Translations under genes and position numbers: made by a program | The notes under the pieces: model-generated | The model's database searches: none | Seen by the model: only the letters and a program-made list of their open reading frames with translations | Told to the model about the DNA's origin: nothing | Shown here: positions 55,007 through 63,147 of the stretch, piece after piece | Numbering within the stretch: position 1 is the stretch's first letter | How the letters are laid out: every line of letters starts with the position of its first letter | Assembly: GCF_004000435.1 (NCBI RefSeq) | Contig: NZ_RBVZ01000001.1 | Span: 496,001 to 560,000 of the forward strand | Length of the DNA: 64,000 nt | Direction: 5' to 3' | Source: Alexandriicola marinus | GTDB lineage: Bacteria; Pseudomonadota; Alphaproteobacteria; Rhodobacterales; Rhodobacteraceae

Positions 55007-56521
55007 TTGAAGCATGACCCCCCGGGGGATGCGCACTTCAGCGCATCCCAGATCATGTCATCGACCGATGGTTCGGTCGGCGTGATCATCGACGATGACG
55101 GCGCGCTTACGGCCGGAATTCTCGACATCATGGAACAGGGGATCGTGCAGTGGTCCGCTGATGGCATCTGCAAGCTGCACAACAATCGCATCTACCGGGT
55201 GCTGGAGCTTTCGGGCGGCGATCTGAAAGTCGGCAGCAGCATCGACGATTTCTGCAAACGCGCGGTGGCGCGCGGGGAAATCACCGAAACCACGATGCGC
55301 TATTATCAGGGGCAGGTCACGGCGCATCAGCCGTTCACCTTCGACCTCAAGATGCCGTCGGGTCGGATGATCCTGACCAATGGCCGTCCGACGCGCGGGG
55401 GCGGCTATGTCGTCACGTTCACCGACGTGACACAGGCACGCCGCGCCGCACTTGAACTCGACGCCGCCAAGAAAGAGGCCGAAGAAGCCCGGACCCGGGC
55501 GGAAGAGGTGCTCGCTCAGGAACGGGCCCGCCGGAACGAGGCCCGGCTTCTTGCCTCGCTCGACGAATGGCTGCAATCGTGCAAGTCGCTGGACGAATTG
55601 TTCCGCATCGTGCGCAGTTTCATGGTCAAGCTGATGCCGGGCAGCGCGGGGGAATTGTATGTCTATTCCAATTCGCGCGATGTTCTGGACGGGGTCTGCA
55701 GCTGGAACACCGAGACCCTGTCCAGCCATATCACGCCCGACAGCTGCTGGTCGCTCAGGCGCGGACGGCATTATGAATTCACCCGCGAGGGCATGTGTTT
55801 CGTCTGCGACCATGTCGACGAGGCGCTTGGCGCCGATGCCGACGCGGCGGATCATTACCTGTGTGTTCCCGTCGTGGCCCATGGCGATACGGTCGGTCTT
55901 CTGCATTTCCGCTTTGACGGGCTGCGAAAGGCCGAGACCGGGATCGAGGATCCCTCCCGTTTTGCGGTCAGCTGTGGCGAACACATCTCGATGGCGATCG
56001 CCAACGTGAAACTGCGCGACGAATTGCGCGATCAGTCGATCCGCGACCCGCTGACAGGCCTGTTCAACCGGCGCCACTTCATGGAGGCGATCCGCCGCCA
56101 GATGGGGGCCGGCGCCACCGGTTTCGGGCTGGTCTCCTTCGATGCGGATCACTTCAAGGCATTCAACGACAATCATGGGCACGATGCGGGCGACATGGTC
56201 CTGCGCACGATCGGAGACACGCTCAAGGAACGCCTGACGGCGGGCGAGATTTCCTGCCGGATCGGGGGGGAGGAATTCGCGGTTCTGGTTCCGGGGGCCG
56301 ACCGCGAGGCCGCGCGCGAAGTGGCCGAAAGGATTCGCGCCGCGATCGAGGCGACGCAGGTCCGCTATCTCGACAAGGTCCTGCCGGCGATCACGATTTC
56401 GGCCGGCGTGGCCGCCTGGCCGACGGACGGCCCTGATCCCGCCGCGGTCCTGCGCCGCGCGGATGAGGCGCTCTACCGGGCCAAGGACGGCGGTCGCAAC
56501 CGGGTGGACGCGGCGACCTGA
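55007..56521 (+). CDS. Diguanylate cyclase with PAS and GAF domains
   Basis: The 504-residue protein starts with a PAS-like domain (about 35-130), followed by a short coiled-coil linker rich in Ala/Glu/Arg, a GAF domain (about 185-325, with several Cys) and a GGDEF domain whose active site reads RIGGEEF. It should make cyclic-di-GMP in response to a signal sensed by PAS and GAF. No RxxD inhibitory site was looked for in detail. The start is TTG at 55007, 7 bp after AGGAG; the ATG at 55055 has no ribosome site. Confidence 0.88.
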   Translation: MKHDPPGDAHFSASQIMSSTDGSVGVIIDDDGALTAGILDIMEQGIVQWSADGICKLHNNRIYRVLELSGGDLKVGSSIDDFCKRAVARGEITETTMRYYQGQVTAHQPFTFDLKMPSGRMILTNGRPTRGGGYVVTFTDVTQARRAALELDAAKKEAEEARTRAEEVLAQERARRNEARLLASLDEWLQSCKSLDELFRIVRSFMVKLMPGSAGELYVYSNSRDVLDGVCSWNTETLSSHITPDSCWSLRRGRHYEFTREGMCFVCDHVDEALGADADAADHYLCVPVVAHGDTVGLLHFRFDGLRKAETGIEDPSRFAVSCGEHISMAIANVKLRDELRDQSIRDPLTGLFNRRHFMEAIRRQMGAGATGFGLVSFDADHFKAFNDNHGHDAGDMVLRTIGDTLKERLTAGEISCRIGGEEFAVLVPGADREAAREVAERIRAAIEATQVRYLDKVLPAITISAGVAAWPTDGPDPAAVLRRADEALYRAKDGGRNRVDAAT

Positions 56522-56579
56522 CGACCCATGCAGAATGATTATGCCGGCCATGCCGCGAGGTCACTGGTTCGCCTCGAAG

Positions 56580-56603
56580 AATTAGTTTAATGTCAAACTA
56601 ATT
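56580..56603. promoter_or_regulatory. Candidate operator upstream of lpdA
   Basis: A 9-bp inverted repeat AATTAGTTT-N6-AAACTAATT, 20 bp before the lpdA start. It is AT-rich against a GC-rich background and looks like a site for a MarR- or TetR-type repressor. No such regulator gene is nearby. Confidence 0.55.
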
Positions 56604-56622
56604 TGTGGCCGGAGGAGATGAC

Positions 56623-58017
56623 ATGGCAGGCAAGAGCTTCGATATGATCGTGATCGGCGCAGGTCCGGGCGGATACGTGGCCGCGATCCGCGGCGCGCAG
56701 CTTGGGCTGAAGGTGGCCTGCGTCGAACGCGAGCATCTGGGCGGCATTTGCCTGAACTGGGGCTGCATCCCGACCAAGGCGATGCTCCGTTCCTCCGAGG
56801 TGTTCCACCTTATGCACCGGGCCAAGGAATTCGGACTGAAGGCCGAAAACATCGGTTATGACCTTGATGCGGTGGTCAAACGATCACGCGGCGTGGCCAA
56901 GCAATTGTCCGGCGGCGTCGGCCATCTTCTCAAGAAGAACAAGGTCGAGGTCATCATGGGCGAGGCTTCCGTCCCGGCGCCCGGCAAGGTCAGCGTCAAG
57001 ACGGACAAGGGCACCGAAGAGCTGACCTCGAAGAACATCATCCTCGCGACCGGCGCCCGCGCCCGCAACCTGCCCGGCCTCGAGGCCGACGGAGAGCGGG
57101 TCTGGTCCTACAAACATGCGCTGATGCCGCCCCACATGCCAAAGAAGCTTCTGGTCATCGGCTCGGGCGCCATCGGCATCGAATTCGCAAGCTTCTTCAA
57201 CACGCTGGGCGCCGACACCACGGTTGTCGAGGTGATGGACCGCATCCTGCCTGTCGAGGATGCCGAGATCAGCGCCTTTGCCAAGAAGCAGTTCGAAAAG
57301 CAGGGCATGACGATCCGCGAAAAGGCGACCGTCAAGCAGCTCGACCGGGCCAAGGACAAGGTGACCGCCCATATCGAACAGGGCGGCAAGACCGAGAAGG
57401 TCGAATTCGACACGGTGATCTCCGCCGTCGGGATTGTCGGCAATACCGAAGGGCTTGGTCTCGAAAAACTGGGCGTGACGGTCGACCGGACCCATGTGGT
57501 GACGGATGAATATTGCCGCACCGGCGTGGATGGCGTCTGGGCCATCGGCGATATCGCCGGTGCGCCGTGGCTTGCCCACAAGGCCAGCCACGAAGGCGTC
57601 ATGGTGGCCGAGATGGTGGCAGGCGGGCACCCGCATCCGGTGAAACCCGAAAGCATCGCGGGGTGCACCTATTGCCATCCGCAGGTCGCCAGCGTCGGCT
57701 ATTCCGAGGCCAAGGCCAAGGAACTGGGCTATGACGTCAAGGTTGGCCGCTTCCCGTTCATCGGCAATGGCAAGGCCATCGCGCTGGGCGAATCCGAGGG
57801 CATGGTGAAGACCGTCTTCGACGCCAAGACGGGCGAGCTTCTGGGCGCGCATATGGTCGGCGCCGAGGTGACGGAACTGATTCAGGGTTATGTCGTGGGT
57901 CGCCAGCTTGAGACCACCGAAGAAGACCTGATGCACGCCGTCTTCCCGCATCCGACGCTGAGCGAGATGATGCATGAAAGCGTGCTCGACGCCTATGGTC
58001 GGGCAATCCATTTCTAG
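56623..58017 (+). CDS. lpdA: Dihydrolipoyl dehydrogenase (E3)
   Basis: The 464-residue flavoprotein has FAD motif GAGPGGYVAA, redox disulfide Cys43-x4-Cys48 (GGICLNWGCIPTK), a NAD domain (VIGSGAIGIEFASFF) and the interface His443 in FPHPTLSE. It reoxidises dihydrolipoamide of 2-oxoacid dehydrogenase or glycine-cleavage complexes. No E1/E2 genes are adjacent, so it stands alone here. GGAGGAG precedes the ATG at 56623. Confidence 0.93.
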   Translation: MAGKSFDMIVIGAGPGGYVAAIRGAQLGLKVACVEREHLGGICLNWGCIPTKAMLRSSEVFHLMHRAKEFGLKAENIGYDLDAVVKRSRGVAKQLSGGVGHLLKKNKVEVIMGEASVPAPGKVSVKTDKGTEELTSKNIILATGARARNLPGLEADGERVWSYKHALMPPHMPKKLLVIGSGAIGIEFASFFNTLGADTTVVEVMDRILPVEDAEISAFAKKQFEKQGMTIREKATVKQLDRAKDKVTAHIEQGGKTEKVEFDTVISAVGIVGNTEGLGLEKLGVTVDRTHVVTDEYCRTGVDGVWAIGDIAGAPWLAHKASHEGVMVAEMVAGGHPHPVKPESIAGCTYCHPQVASVGYSEAKAKELGYDVKVGRFPFIGNGKAIALGESEGMVKTVFDAKTGELLGAHMVGAEVTELIQGYVVGRQLETTEEDLMHAVFPHPTLSEMMHESVLDAYGRAIHF

Positions 58018-58069
58018 GAACGTGCGTTTCGCCCTTGTCTGCCGTCGCGCTCCGGCGTGAGATGTCGCC

Positions 58070-59188
58070 ATGCGCACGAACTGGCGGCTGATCTGGGCAC
58101 TCTATGCCGCCGGGCTACTGGCAGGGGCGCAATTCGCGAAGATTGCGCTCACGCTTGAGGCGTTGTCGGCCCAATGGCCGGGCGCGCCCGTGACGATCGC
58201 GGTCTCTGCGCTCAGTATCATGGGCATCATCTTCGGCGTGGCCGCGGGGGTGATCGCGGCCCTTTTCGGACCGGCCCGGGTTCTGTTGACAGGCCTTTTC
58301 GCGGCGGCGGTGCTGTCGGCCCTTCAGGCATTCCTGCCGCCGTTCTGGATGTTTCTGGGCCTGCGGCTTGTCGAAGGGGCGGCACATCTGGCGATCGTCG
58401 TGGCGGCGCCCGCCCTGATCGCGGGGGCCGCAATCGGGCCGGACAGGCCGGTCGCGATGGGGCTCTGGGGTACGTTCTTCGGCGTGAGTTTCGCGCTGAC
58501 GGCGGCGGTGGCTTCTGTCCTGACAGAGCCGGGCCCCCTCTACCTCGCTCATGCGGCCGCCATGCTGGCGGTTCTGATCTGGCTCAGGCCGCAATTGTCC
58601 CGCGGCTTCGACGGGGTGCGTGAGCGTCTGGATTTCTGGCGCCGCCATATCGACATCTATGGCGATGTCCGGCGCATCGCTCCGGGGCTGTGTTTCGTGT
58701 TTCATACGGTGCTGTTCCTTGGGGTCCTGACGTTTCTGCCGCGTTTCGTTGGTGGCTGGACAGCGCCGTTCCTGCCGCTTGTGGCGATCATCGGCACCTT
58801 TGCGGCGGGGGTTCTGTCGCGGCGCATCGCGCCCTGGCGCGTGACGGTTTGGGGCTATCTCCTGTCGGCTGCGGGCCTTGGCCTACTGACGCTGTGCCCC
58901 GAGGCGTGGCGCGGGATCGCGGCGATGCCGGTCATGGTGATCCTTGGCATCGCGCCGGGATCGGCCTTTGCCAATGTGACCGCGCTGAACCACGAGGCCG
59001 GCGATCAGGCGCGCGCAACCGGCGCGATGGCGCAACTGGGCAATGTGGGGACCGCGCTATCGGTCCCGCTGTTCGCGACCGTCCTCTGGGCCGGGCTGCC
59101 GGGGCTGGTCGTGCTTGCCGCCGCGCTGAGTCTGATCGCGGCCGGCGTGGTCTGGCTTATCCACAGGAATCTGCCTCAAACTGCGTGA
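58070..59188 (+). CDS. MFS transporter
   Basis: The 372-residue protein has about twelve hydrophobic segments and a compact MFS pattern (GPARVLLTGLFAAAVLSAL after TM2; VLSRRIAPWRVTVWGYLL in the second half). Shorter than most MFS proteins. Substrate unknown. It lies between lpdA and uvrA; the SOS box follows its stop codon. Confidence 0.82.
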   Translation: MRTNWRLIWALYAAGLLAGAQFAKIALTLEALSAQWPGAPVTIAVSALSIMGIIFGVAAGVIAALFGPARVLLTGLFAAAVLSALQAFLPPFWMFLGLRLVEGAAHLAIVVAAPALIAGAAIGPDRPVAMGLWGTFFGVSFALTAAVASVLTEPGPLYLAHAAAMLAVLIWLRPQLSRGFDGVRERLDFWRRHIDIYGDVRRIAPGLCFVFHTVLFLGVLTFLPRFVGGWTAPFLPLVAIIGTFAAGVLSRRIAPWRVTVWGYLLSAAGLGLLTLCPEAWRGIAAMPVMVILGIAPGSAFANVTALNHEAGDQARATGAMAQLGNVGTALSVPLFATVLWAGLPGLVVLAAALSLIAAGVVWLIHRNLPQTA

Positions 59189-59200
59189 CGGGCCCTTGAT

Positions 59201-59215
59201 GTTCTATTAATGTTC
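59201..59215. promoter_or_regulatory. LexA (SOS) box of uvrA
   Basis: A perfect GTTC-TATTAAT-GTTC, the direct-repeat LexA site of alphaproteobacteria, 65 bp upstream of the uvrA start. A TTGATG at 59196 and TATGCA at 59217 flank it with a short spacer and could be the repressed promoter. Confidence 0.87.
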
Positions 59216-59279
59216 CTATGCAGCCATTGAGTCGGCGATCAAAGCCGCTATGTCTCGGCTGGAATTGACGAGGTAGGTC

Positions 59280-62144
59280 ATGGCCGAGCTGAAGAAGATC
59301 GAAGTGCGCGGCGCGCGCGAGCACAATCTCAAGAACATCGACGTCGATATCCCCCGCGATGAGCTTGTGGTGATCACCGGCCTTTCGGGGTCGGGCAAGT
59401 CGTCGCTCGCCTTCGATACGATCTATGCCGAAGGGCAACGGCGCTATGTCGAAAGCCTCAGCGCCTATGCGCGGCAGTTCCTCGACATGATGGAAAAGCC
59501 CGATGTCGATCATATCTCGGGCCTCAGCCCCGCGATCTCGATCGAACAGAAAACCACGTCGAAGAACCCGCGCTCGACCGTCGGCACCGTGACCGAGATC
59601 TACGACTACATGCGTCTTTTGTTCGCACGCGTCGGCACACCCTATTCCCCCGCGACCGGGCTTCCGATCGAGGCGCAGCAGGTGCAGGACATGGTCGACC
59701 GTGTCATGGCGATGGAAGAGGGGCTGCGTGGCTATCTTCTGGCGCCGATCATCCGCGACCGTAAGGGCGAATATCGCAAGGAAATGCTGGAGCTGCGCAA
59801 GCAGGGCTTCCAGCGGGTCAAGGTCGACGGGGAGTTTCACGACCTCGACGATCCGCCGGTCCTCGACAAGAAGTTCCGCCACGATATCGACGTGGTGGTC
59901 GACCGCATCGTGGTGCGCGAAGGGCTCGAGACGCGGCTGGCCGACAGTTTCCGCACCGCGCTGGACCTCGCCGATGGCATCGCCATCCTCGAGACCGCCC
60001 CGCGTGAGGGCGAGGGGGAGCCGGAGCGGCTGACCTTCTCGGAGAAATTCGCCTGTCCTGTCAGCGGATTCACCATCCCCGAAATCGAGCCGCGGCTGTT
60101 TTCGTTCAACGCCCCCTTTGGCGCGTGTCCGTCCTGCGACGGCCTCGGGGTCGAGCTGTTCTTCGACGAACGGCTGGTGGTGCCGGACGTGACGCTCAAG
60201 ATCGCGGACGGGGCGCTGGCGCCCTGGCGCAAAGGGAAAAGCCCCTATTTCCTTCAGACGATCGAGGCCATCGCAAAGCACTACGGCTTTAACCAGAATG
60301 CGCGGTGGAAAGACCTCGATCCCAAGGTGCAGGAAGTTTTCCTGCGTGGGTCTGGGAAAGAAGAGATCAAGTTCCGCTATGACGAGGGCGGCCGCGTCTA
60401 CCAGGTCGAGCGGCCGTTCGAAGGCGTGATCCCCAACATGGAGCGGCGCTATCGTGAGACCGATTCCAGCTGGATCCGCGAAGAATTCGAGCAATATCAG
60501 AACAACCGGTCCTGCGGCACCTGCGGTGGCCACCGGCTCCGCGCCGAGGCTCTGGCCGTCAAGATCGGCGGTCTGCATGTGGGCGAAGTCGTCCAGATGT
60601 CGATCCGCGAGGCGCTGGCCTGGATCGAGGCGGTTCCGGATCACCTGAGCAAACAGAAGAACGAGATCGCCCGCGCCATCGTCAAGGAAATCCGCGAACG
60701 ACTGGGGTTCCTGAACAACGTGGGCCTTGAATACCTGACGCTGTCGCGCAATGCGGGCACGCTGTCGGGCGGCGAAAGCCAGCGGATCCGTCTGGCCAGC
60801 CAGATCGGCAGTGGGCTGACGGGGGTTCTTTATGTCCTCGACGAGCCGTCCATCGGCTTGCATCAGCGCGACAACGACCGGCTTCTGACCACGCTCAAGA
60901 ACCTGCGCGATCAGGGCAATACTGTCATCGTCGTGGAACATGACGAAGAGGCGATCCGCGAGGCTGATTACGTCTTTGATATCGGCCCCGGCGCCGGGGT
61001 CCATGGGGGGCAGGTCGTGGCCCACGGCACGCCGGCCCAGATCATGGCGACCGAGGCCAGCCTGACCGGCGACTACCTTGCCGGGCGGCGCGAGATCTCT
61101 GTGCCCGCGACCCGCCGCAAGGGCAACGGCAAGAAGCTGACCGTCAAGAAGGCGACGGGCAACAACCTGCGTGATCTGACCGTCGATTTCCCGCTGGGCA
61201 AGTTCATCTGCGTGACCGGCGTATCGGGTGGCGGCAAGTCGACGCTGACGATCGAGACGCTGTACAAGAACGCCGCGCAGAAGCTGAATGGCGCCCGCAC
61301 GACGCCCGCCCCCTGCGAGACGATCAAGGGCTTCGAGCATCTCGACAAGGTCATCGATATCGACCAGCGCCCGATCGGGCGCACGCCCCGCTCGAACCCG
61401 GCCACCTATACCGGCGCCTTCACCCCGATCCGCGACTGGTTCGCGGGCCTGCCCGAAGCGAAGGCCCGCGGCTACAAGCCGGGGCGGTTCTCGTTCAACG
61501 TGAAGGGTGGCCGCTGCGAGGCGTGCCAGGGGGACGGCGTCATCAAGATCGAGATGCACTTCCTGCCCGATGTCTATGTCGAATGCGAAACCTGCAAGGG
61601 CGCCCGCTACAACCGCGAAACGCTCGAGATCAGGTTCAAGGGCAAGTCGATTGCAGACGTCCTCGACATGACGGTCGAAGAGGCCCAGGACTTCTTCAAG
61701 GCCGTGCCGTCGATCCGCGAAAAGATGGATGCGCTGGTGCGCGTCGGCCTTGGCTATATCAAGGTGGGCCAGCAGGCGACCACGCTGTCCGGCGGCGAGG
61801 CGCAGCGGGTCAAGCTGTCAAAGGAACTGGCCAAACGATCGACGGGCCGCACGCTTTACATCCTCGACGAGCCGACGACAGGTCTGCATTTCGAAGATGT
61901 GCGCAGGCTGCTCGATGTGCTGCACGAACTGGTCGAGGCTGGCAATTCTATGATCGTGATCGAGCACAACCTCGATGTGATCAAGACCGCCGACCACATC
62001 ATCGACATCGGACCCGAAGGCGGAGACGGTGGCGGACAGGTGGTGGCGACCGGGACGCCCGAAGTCGTGGCCGAGGTCACCGAAAGCCATACGGGCCGCT
62101 ATCTCAAGGACATGTTGCGCCCGAAAAAGGTGGCTGCGGAATAA
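59280..62144 (+). CDS. uvrA: Excinuclease ABC subunit A
   Basis: The 954-residue UvrA has two ABC ATPase modules: Walker [13 protein letters not shown] at about 32-43 and [10 protein letters not shown] in the second half. Zinc-finger pairs are [20 protein letters not shown] and CETCKG, and both LSGGE signature motifs are present. It scans DNA for bulky lesions and loads UvrB. A LexA box lies upstream. No other repair gene is adjacent. Confidence 0.97.
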   Translation: MAELKKIEVRGAREHNLKNIDVDIPRDELVVITGLSGSGKSSLAFDTIYAEGQRRYVESLSAYARQFLDMMEKPDVDHISGLSPAISIEQKTTSKNPRSTVGTVTEIYDYMRLLFARVGTPYSPATGLPIEAQQVQDMVDRVMAMEEGLRGYLLAPIIRDRKGEYRKEMLELRKQGFQRVKVDGEFHDLDDPPVLDKKFRHDIDVVVDRIVVREGLETRLADSFRTALDLADGIAILETAPREGEGEPERLTFSEKFACPVSGFTIPEIEPRLFSFNAPFGACPSCDGLGVELFFDERLVVPDVTLKIADGALAPWRKGKSPYFLQTIEAIAKHYGFNQNARWKDLDPKVQEVFLRGSGKEEIKFRYDEGGRVYQVERPFEGVIPNMERRYRETDSSWIREEFEQYQNNRSCGTCGGHRLRAEALAVKIGGLHVGEVVQMSIREALAWIEAVPDHLSKQKNEIARAIVKEIRERLGFLNNVGLEYLTLSRNAGTLSGGESQRIRLASQIGSGLTGVLYVLDEPSIGLHQRDNDRLLTTLKNLRDQGNTVIVVEHDEEAIREADYVFDIGPGAGVHGGQVVAHGTPAQIMATEASLTGDYLAGRREISVPATRRKGNGKKLTVKKATGNNLRDLTVDFPLGKFICVTGVSGGGKSTLTIETLYKNAAQKLNGARTTPAPCETIKGFEHLDKVIDIDQRPIGRTPRSNPATYTGAFTPIRDWFAGLPEAKARGYKPGRFSFNVKGGRCEACQGDGVIKIEMHFLPDVYVECETCKGARYNRETLEIRFKGKSIADVLDMTVEEAQDFFKAVPSIREKMDALVRVGLGYIKVGQQATTLSGGEAQRVKLSKELAKRSTGRTLYILDEPTTGLHFEDVRRLLDVLHELVEAGNSMIVIEHNLDVIKTADHIIDIGPEGGDGGGQVVATGTPEVVAEVTESHTGRYLKDMLRPKKVAAE

Positions 62145-62219
62145 CGCGCCGGGGGGCGGGTTCGCACCACCGCCGCCCCGACGCAGACCCGCGCCGGGGG
62201 CGCAGGCCTGATATGGGCG

Positions 62220-62423
62220 TCAGCCCTTCTTGGTCGGGCAGGTCGAGAAGCCGAAGACGCTGTAGAGGGGACAGGTGCTCATCAGGCCTGTGGCCAGCGG
62301 CACGATCCCGATCAGGTAGAGCCAGCTGTAGCTGCCGCCCGAGTTGAGGAAGAAACCCGCGATAAGCGCGAGGCCGACGACGATTCTCAGGACGCGATCG
62401 ATGTTTCCGACGTTCTTGGTCAT
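62220..62423 (-). CDS. DUF2892 small membrane protein
   Basis: The 67-residue protein has two transmembrane segments (RIVVGLALIAGFFL; WLYLIGIVPLATGLM), the family's N-terminal MTKNVGNIDR and the C-terminal CPLYSVFGFSTC with paired cysteines. DUF2892 proteins (YgaP membrane-part-like) are often linked with sulfide, rhodanese or metal stress genes, but the function is unclear. GGAGAG precedes the ATG at 62423. A Crp-type box lies about 65 bp upstream. Confidence 0.88.
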   Translation of the reverse strand: MTKNVGNIDRVLRIVVGLALIAGFFLNSGGSYSWLYLIGIVPLATGLMSTCPLYSVFGFSTCPTKKG

Positions 62424-62479
62424 GGTGCTCTCCACTATTGGAATATGGGTTCAGTCTGACACACGGGGCGGCCACGGTC

Positions 62480-62495
62480 TGTGACACAGGTCACA
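62480..62495. promoter_or_regulatory. Crp-type binding site upstream of the DUF2892 gene
   Basis: TGTGA-CACAGG-TCACA, a perfect dyad matching the Crp consensus. It covers the stop codon of the Crp/Fnr gene (62493-62491) and is upstream of the DUF2892 gene. That regulator's recognition helix keeps the Arg-Glu-x3-Arg pattern that reads TGTGA. Confidence 0.7.
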
Positions 62496-63147
62496 AACCA
62501 TCGCTCGCAAGTGCAGAAAGTGCGGCCCTGTCCTGCACGGTGATCGTCCCCCGGCCAACGCTGACCCAGCCCGACCGCGCCCAGCGTTCCAACCGCCGTG
62601 AGACGACCTCGCGCGCGGAGCCGACCTGACCCGCCAGATCGGCATGGGTCAGGTGGATCGTGCCATTCTCGGGCGCCAGCGCCAGAAGCCGTTCGGCAAG
62701 CCGGGTTTCAACCTTCTGAAAGGCAACCTTTTCAAGAAGTTGCATCATCGTCTGCATCCGGTCGGCAAAGGCCGCAAAGACCAGCGCCCGAAACGCCGCG
62801 CTGCCATCGACGAGCGACAGGAACAGTGCGCGTGGCACAAGGACCATCTCTGTCTCGACCGAGGCCACGGCTTCGGCCGAATAATCGTCGCCCGCCAGAA
62901 GGCCCAGCGTGGTCTGGATGCAGCTTTGGCCGGGGGCCACGGAGTAAAGCATGATCTCGCGCCCCGTCGGCCCGGTCAGCGAGACATCGATCCGGCCCGA
63001 CAGGACAAGGGCATAGCCCTGCACCGAATCGCCCGGGCGAAAGACGATCGCCCCCCGTGGCAGGGCCATCACGCCCAGATCCTCGAGCATGGATCGATCC
63101 CCCGGCTCAAGCGAGGCAAAGGCAGGAACACGATCCGTCCAGTTCAT
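62491..63147 (-). CDS. Crp/Fnr-family transcriptional regulator
   Basis: The 218-residue protein has an N-terminal cyclic-nucleotide-binding-type beta roll (about 20-110), a dimer helix and a C-terminal winged helix. Recognition-helix residues Arg179, Glu180 and Arg184 (SAREVVSRRLE) correspond to Arg180, Glu181 and Arg185 of E. coli Crp, predicting a TGTGA half-site. It lacks the N-terminal Cys cluster of Fnr; Cys76 is its only cysteine. Its ATG overlaps the upstream mmsB stop by 4 bp. The effector is unknown. Confidence 0.88.
   Translation of the reverse strand: MNWTDRVPAFASLEPGDRSMLEDLGVMALPRGAIVFRPGDSVQGYALVLSGRIDVSLTGPTGREIMLYSVAPGQSCIQTTLGLLAGDDYSAEAVASVETEMVLVPRALFLSLVDGSAAFRALVFAAFADRMQTMMQLLEKVAFQKVETRLAERLLALAPENGTIHLTHADLAGQVGSAREVVSRRLERWARSGWVSVGRGTITVQDRAALSALASDGL

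Noticed and set aside
59157-61559. An 800-codon open frame on the minus strand opposite uvrA
   Set aside because: Long antisense frames are normal at high GC when the real gene avoids certain codons; its sequence shows no family and uvrA is certain.
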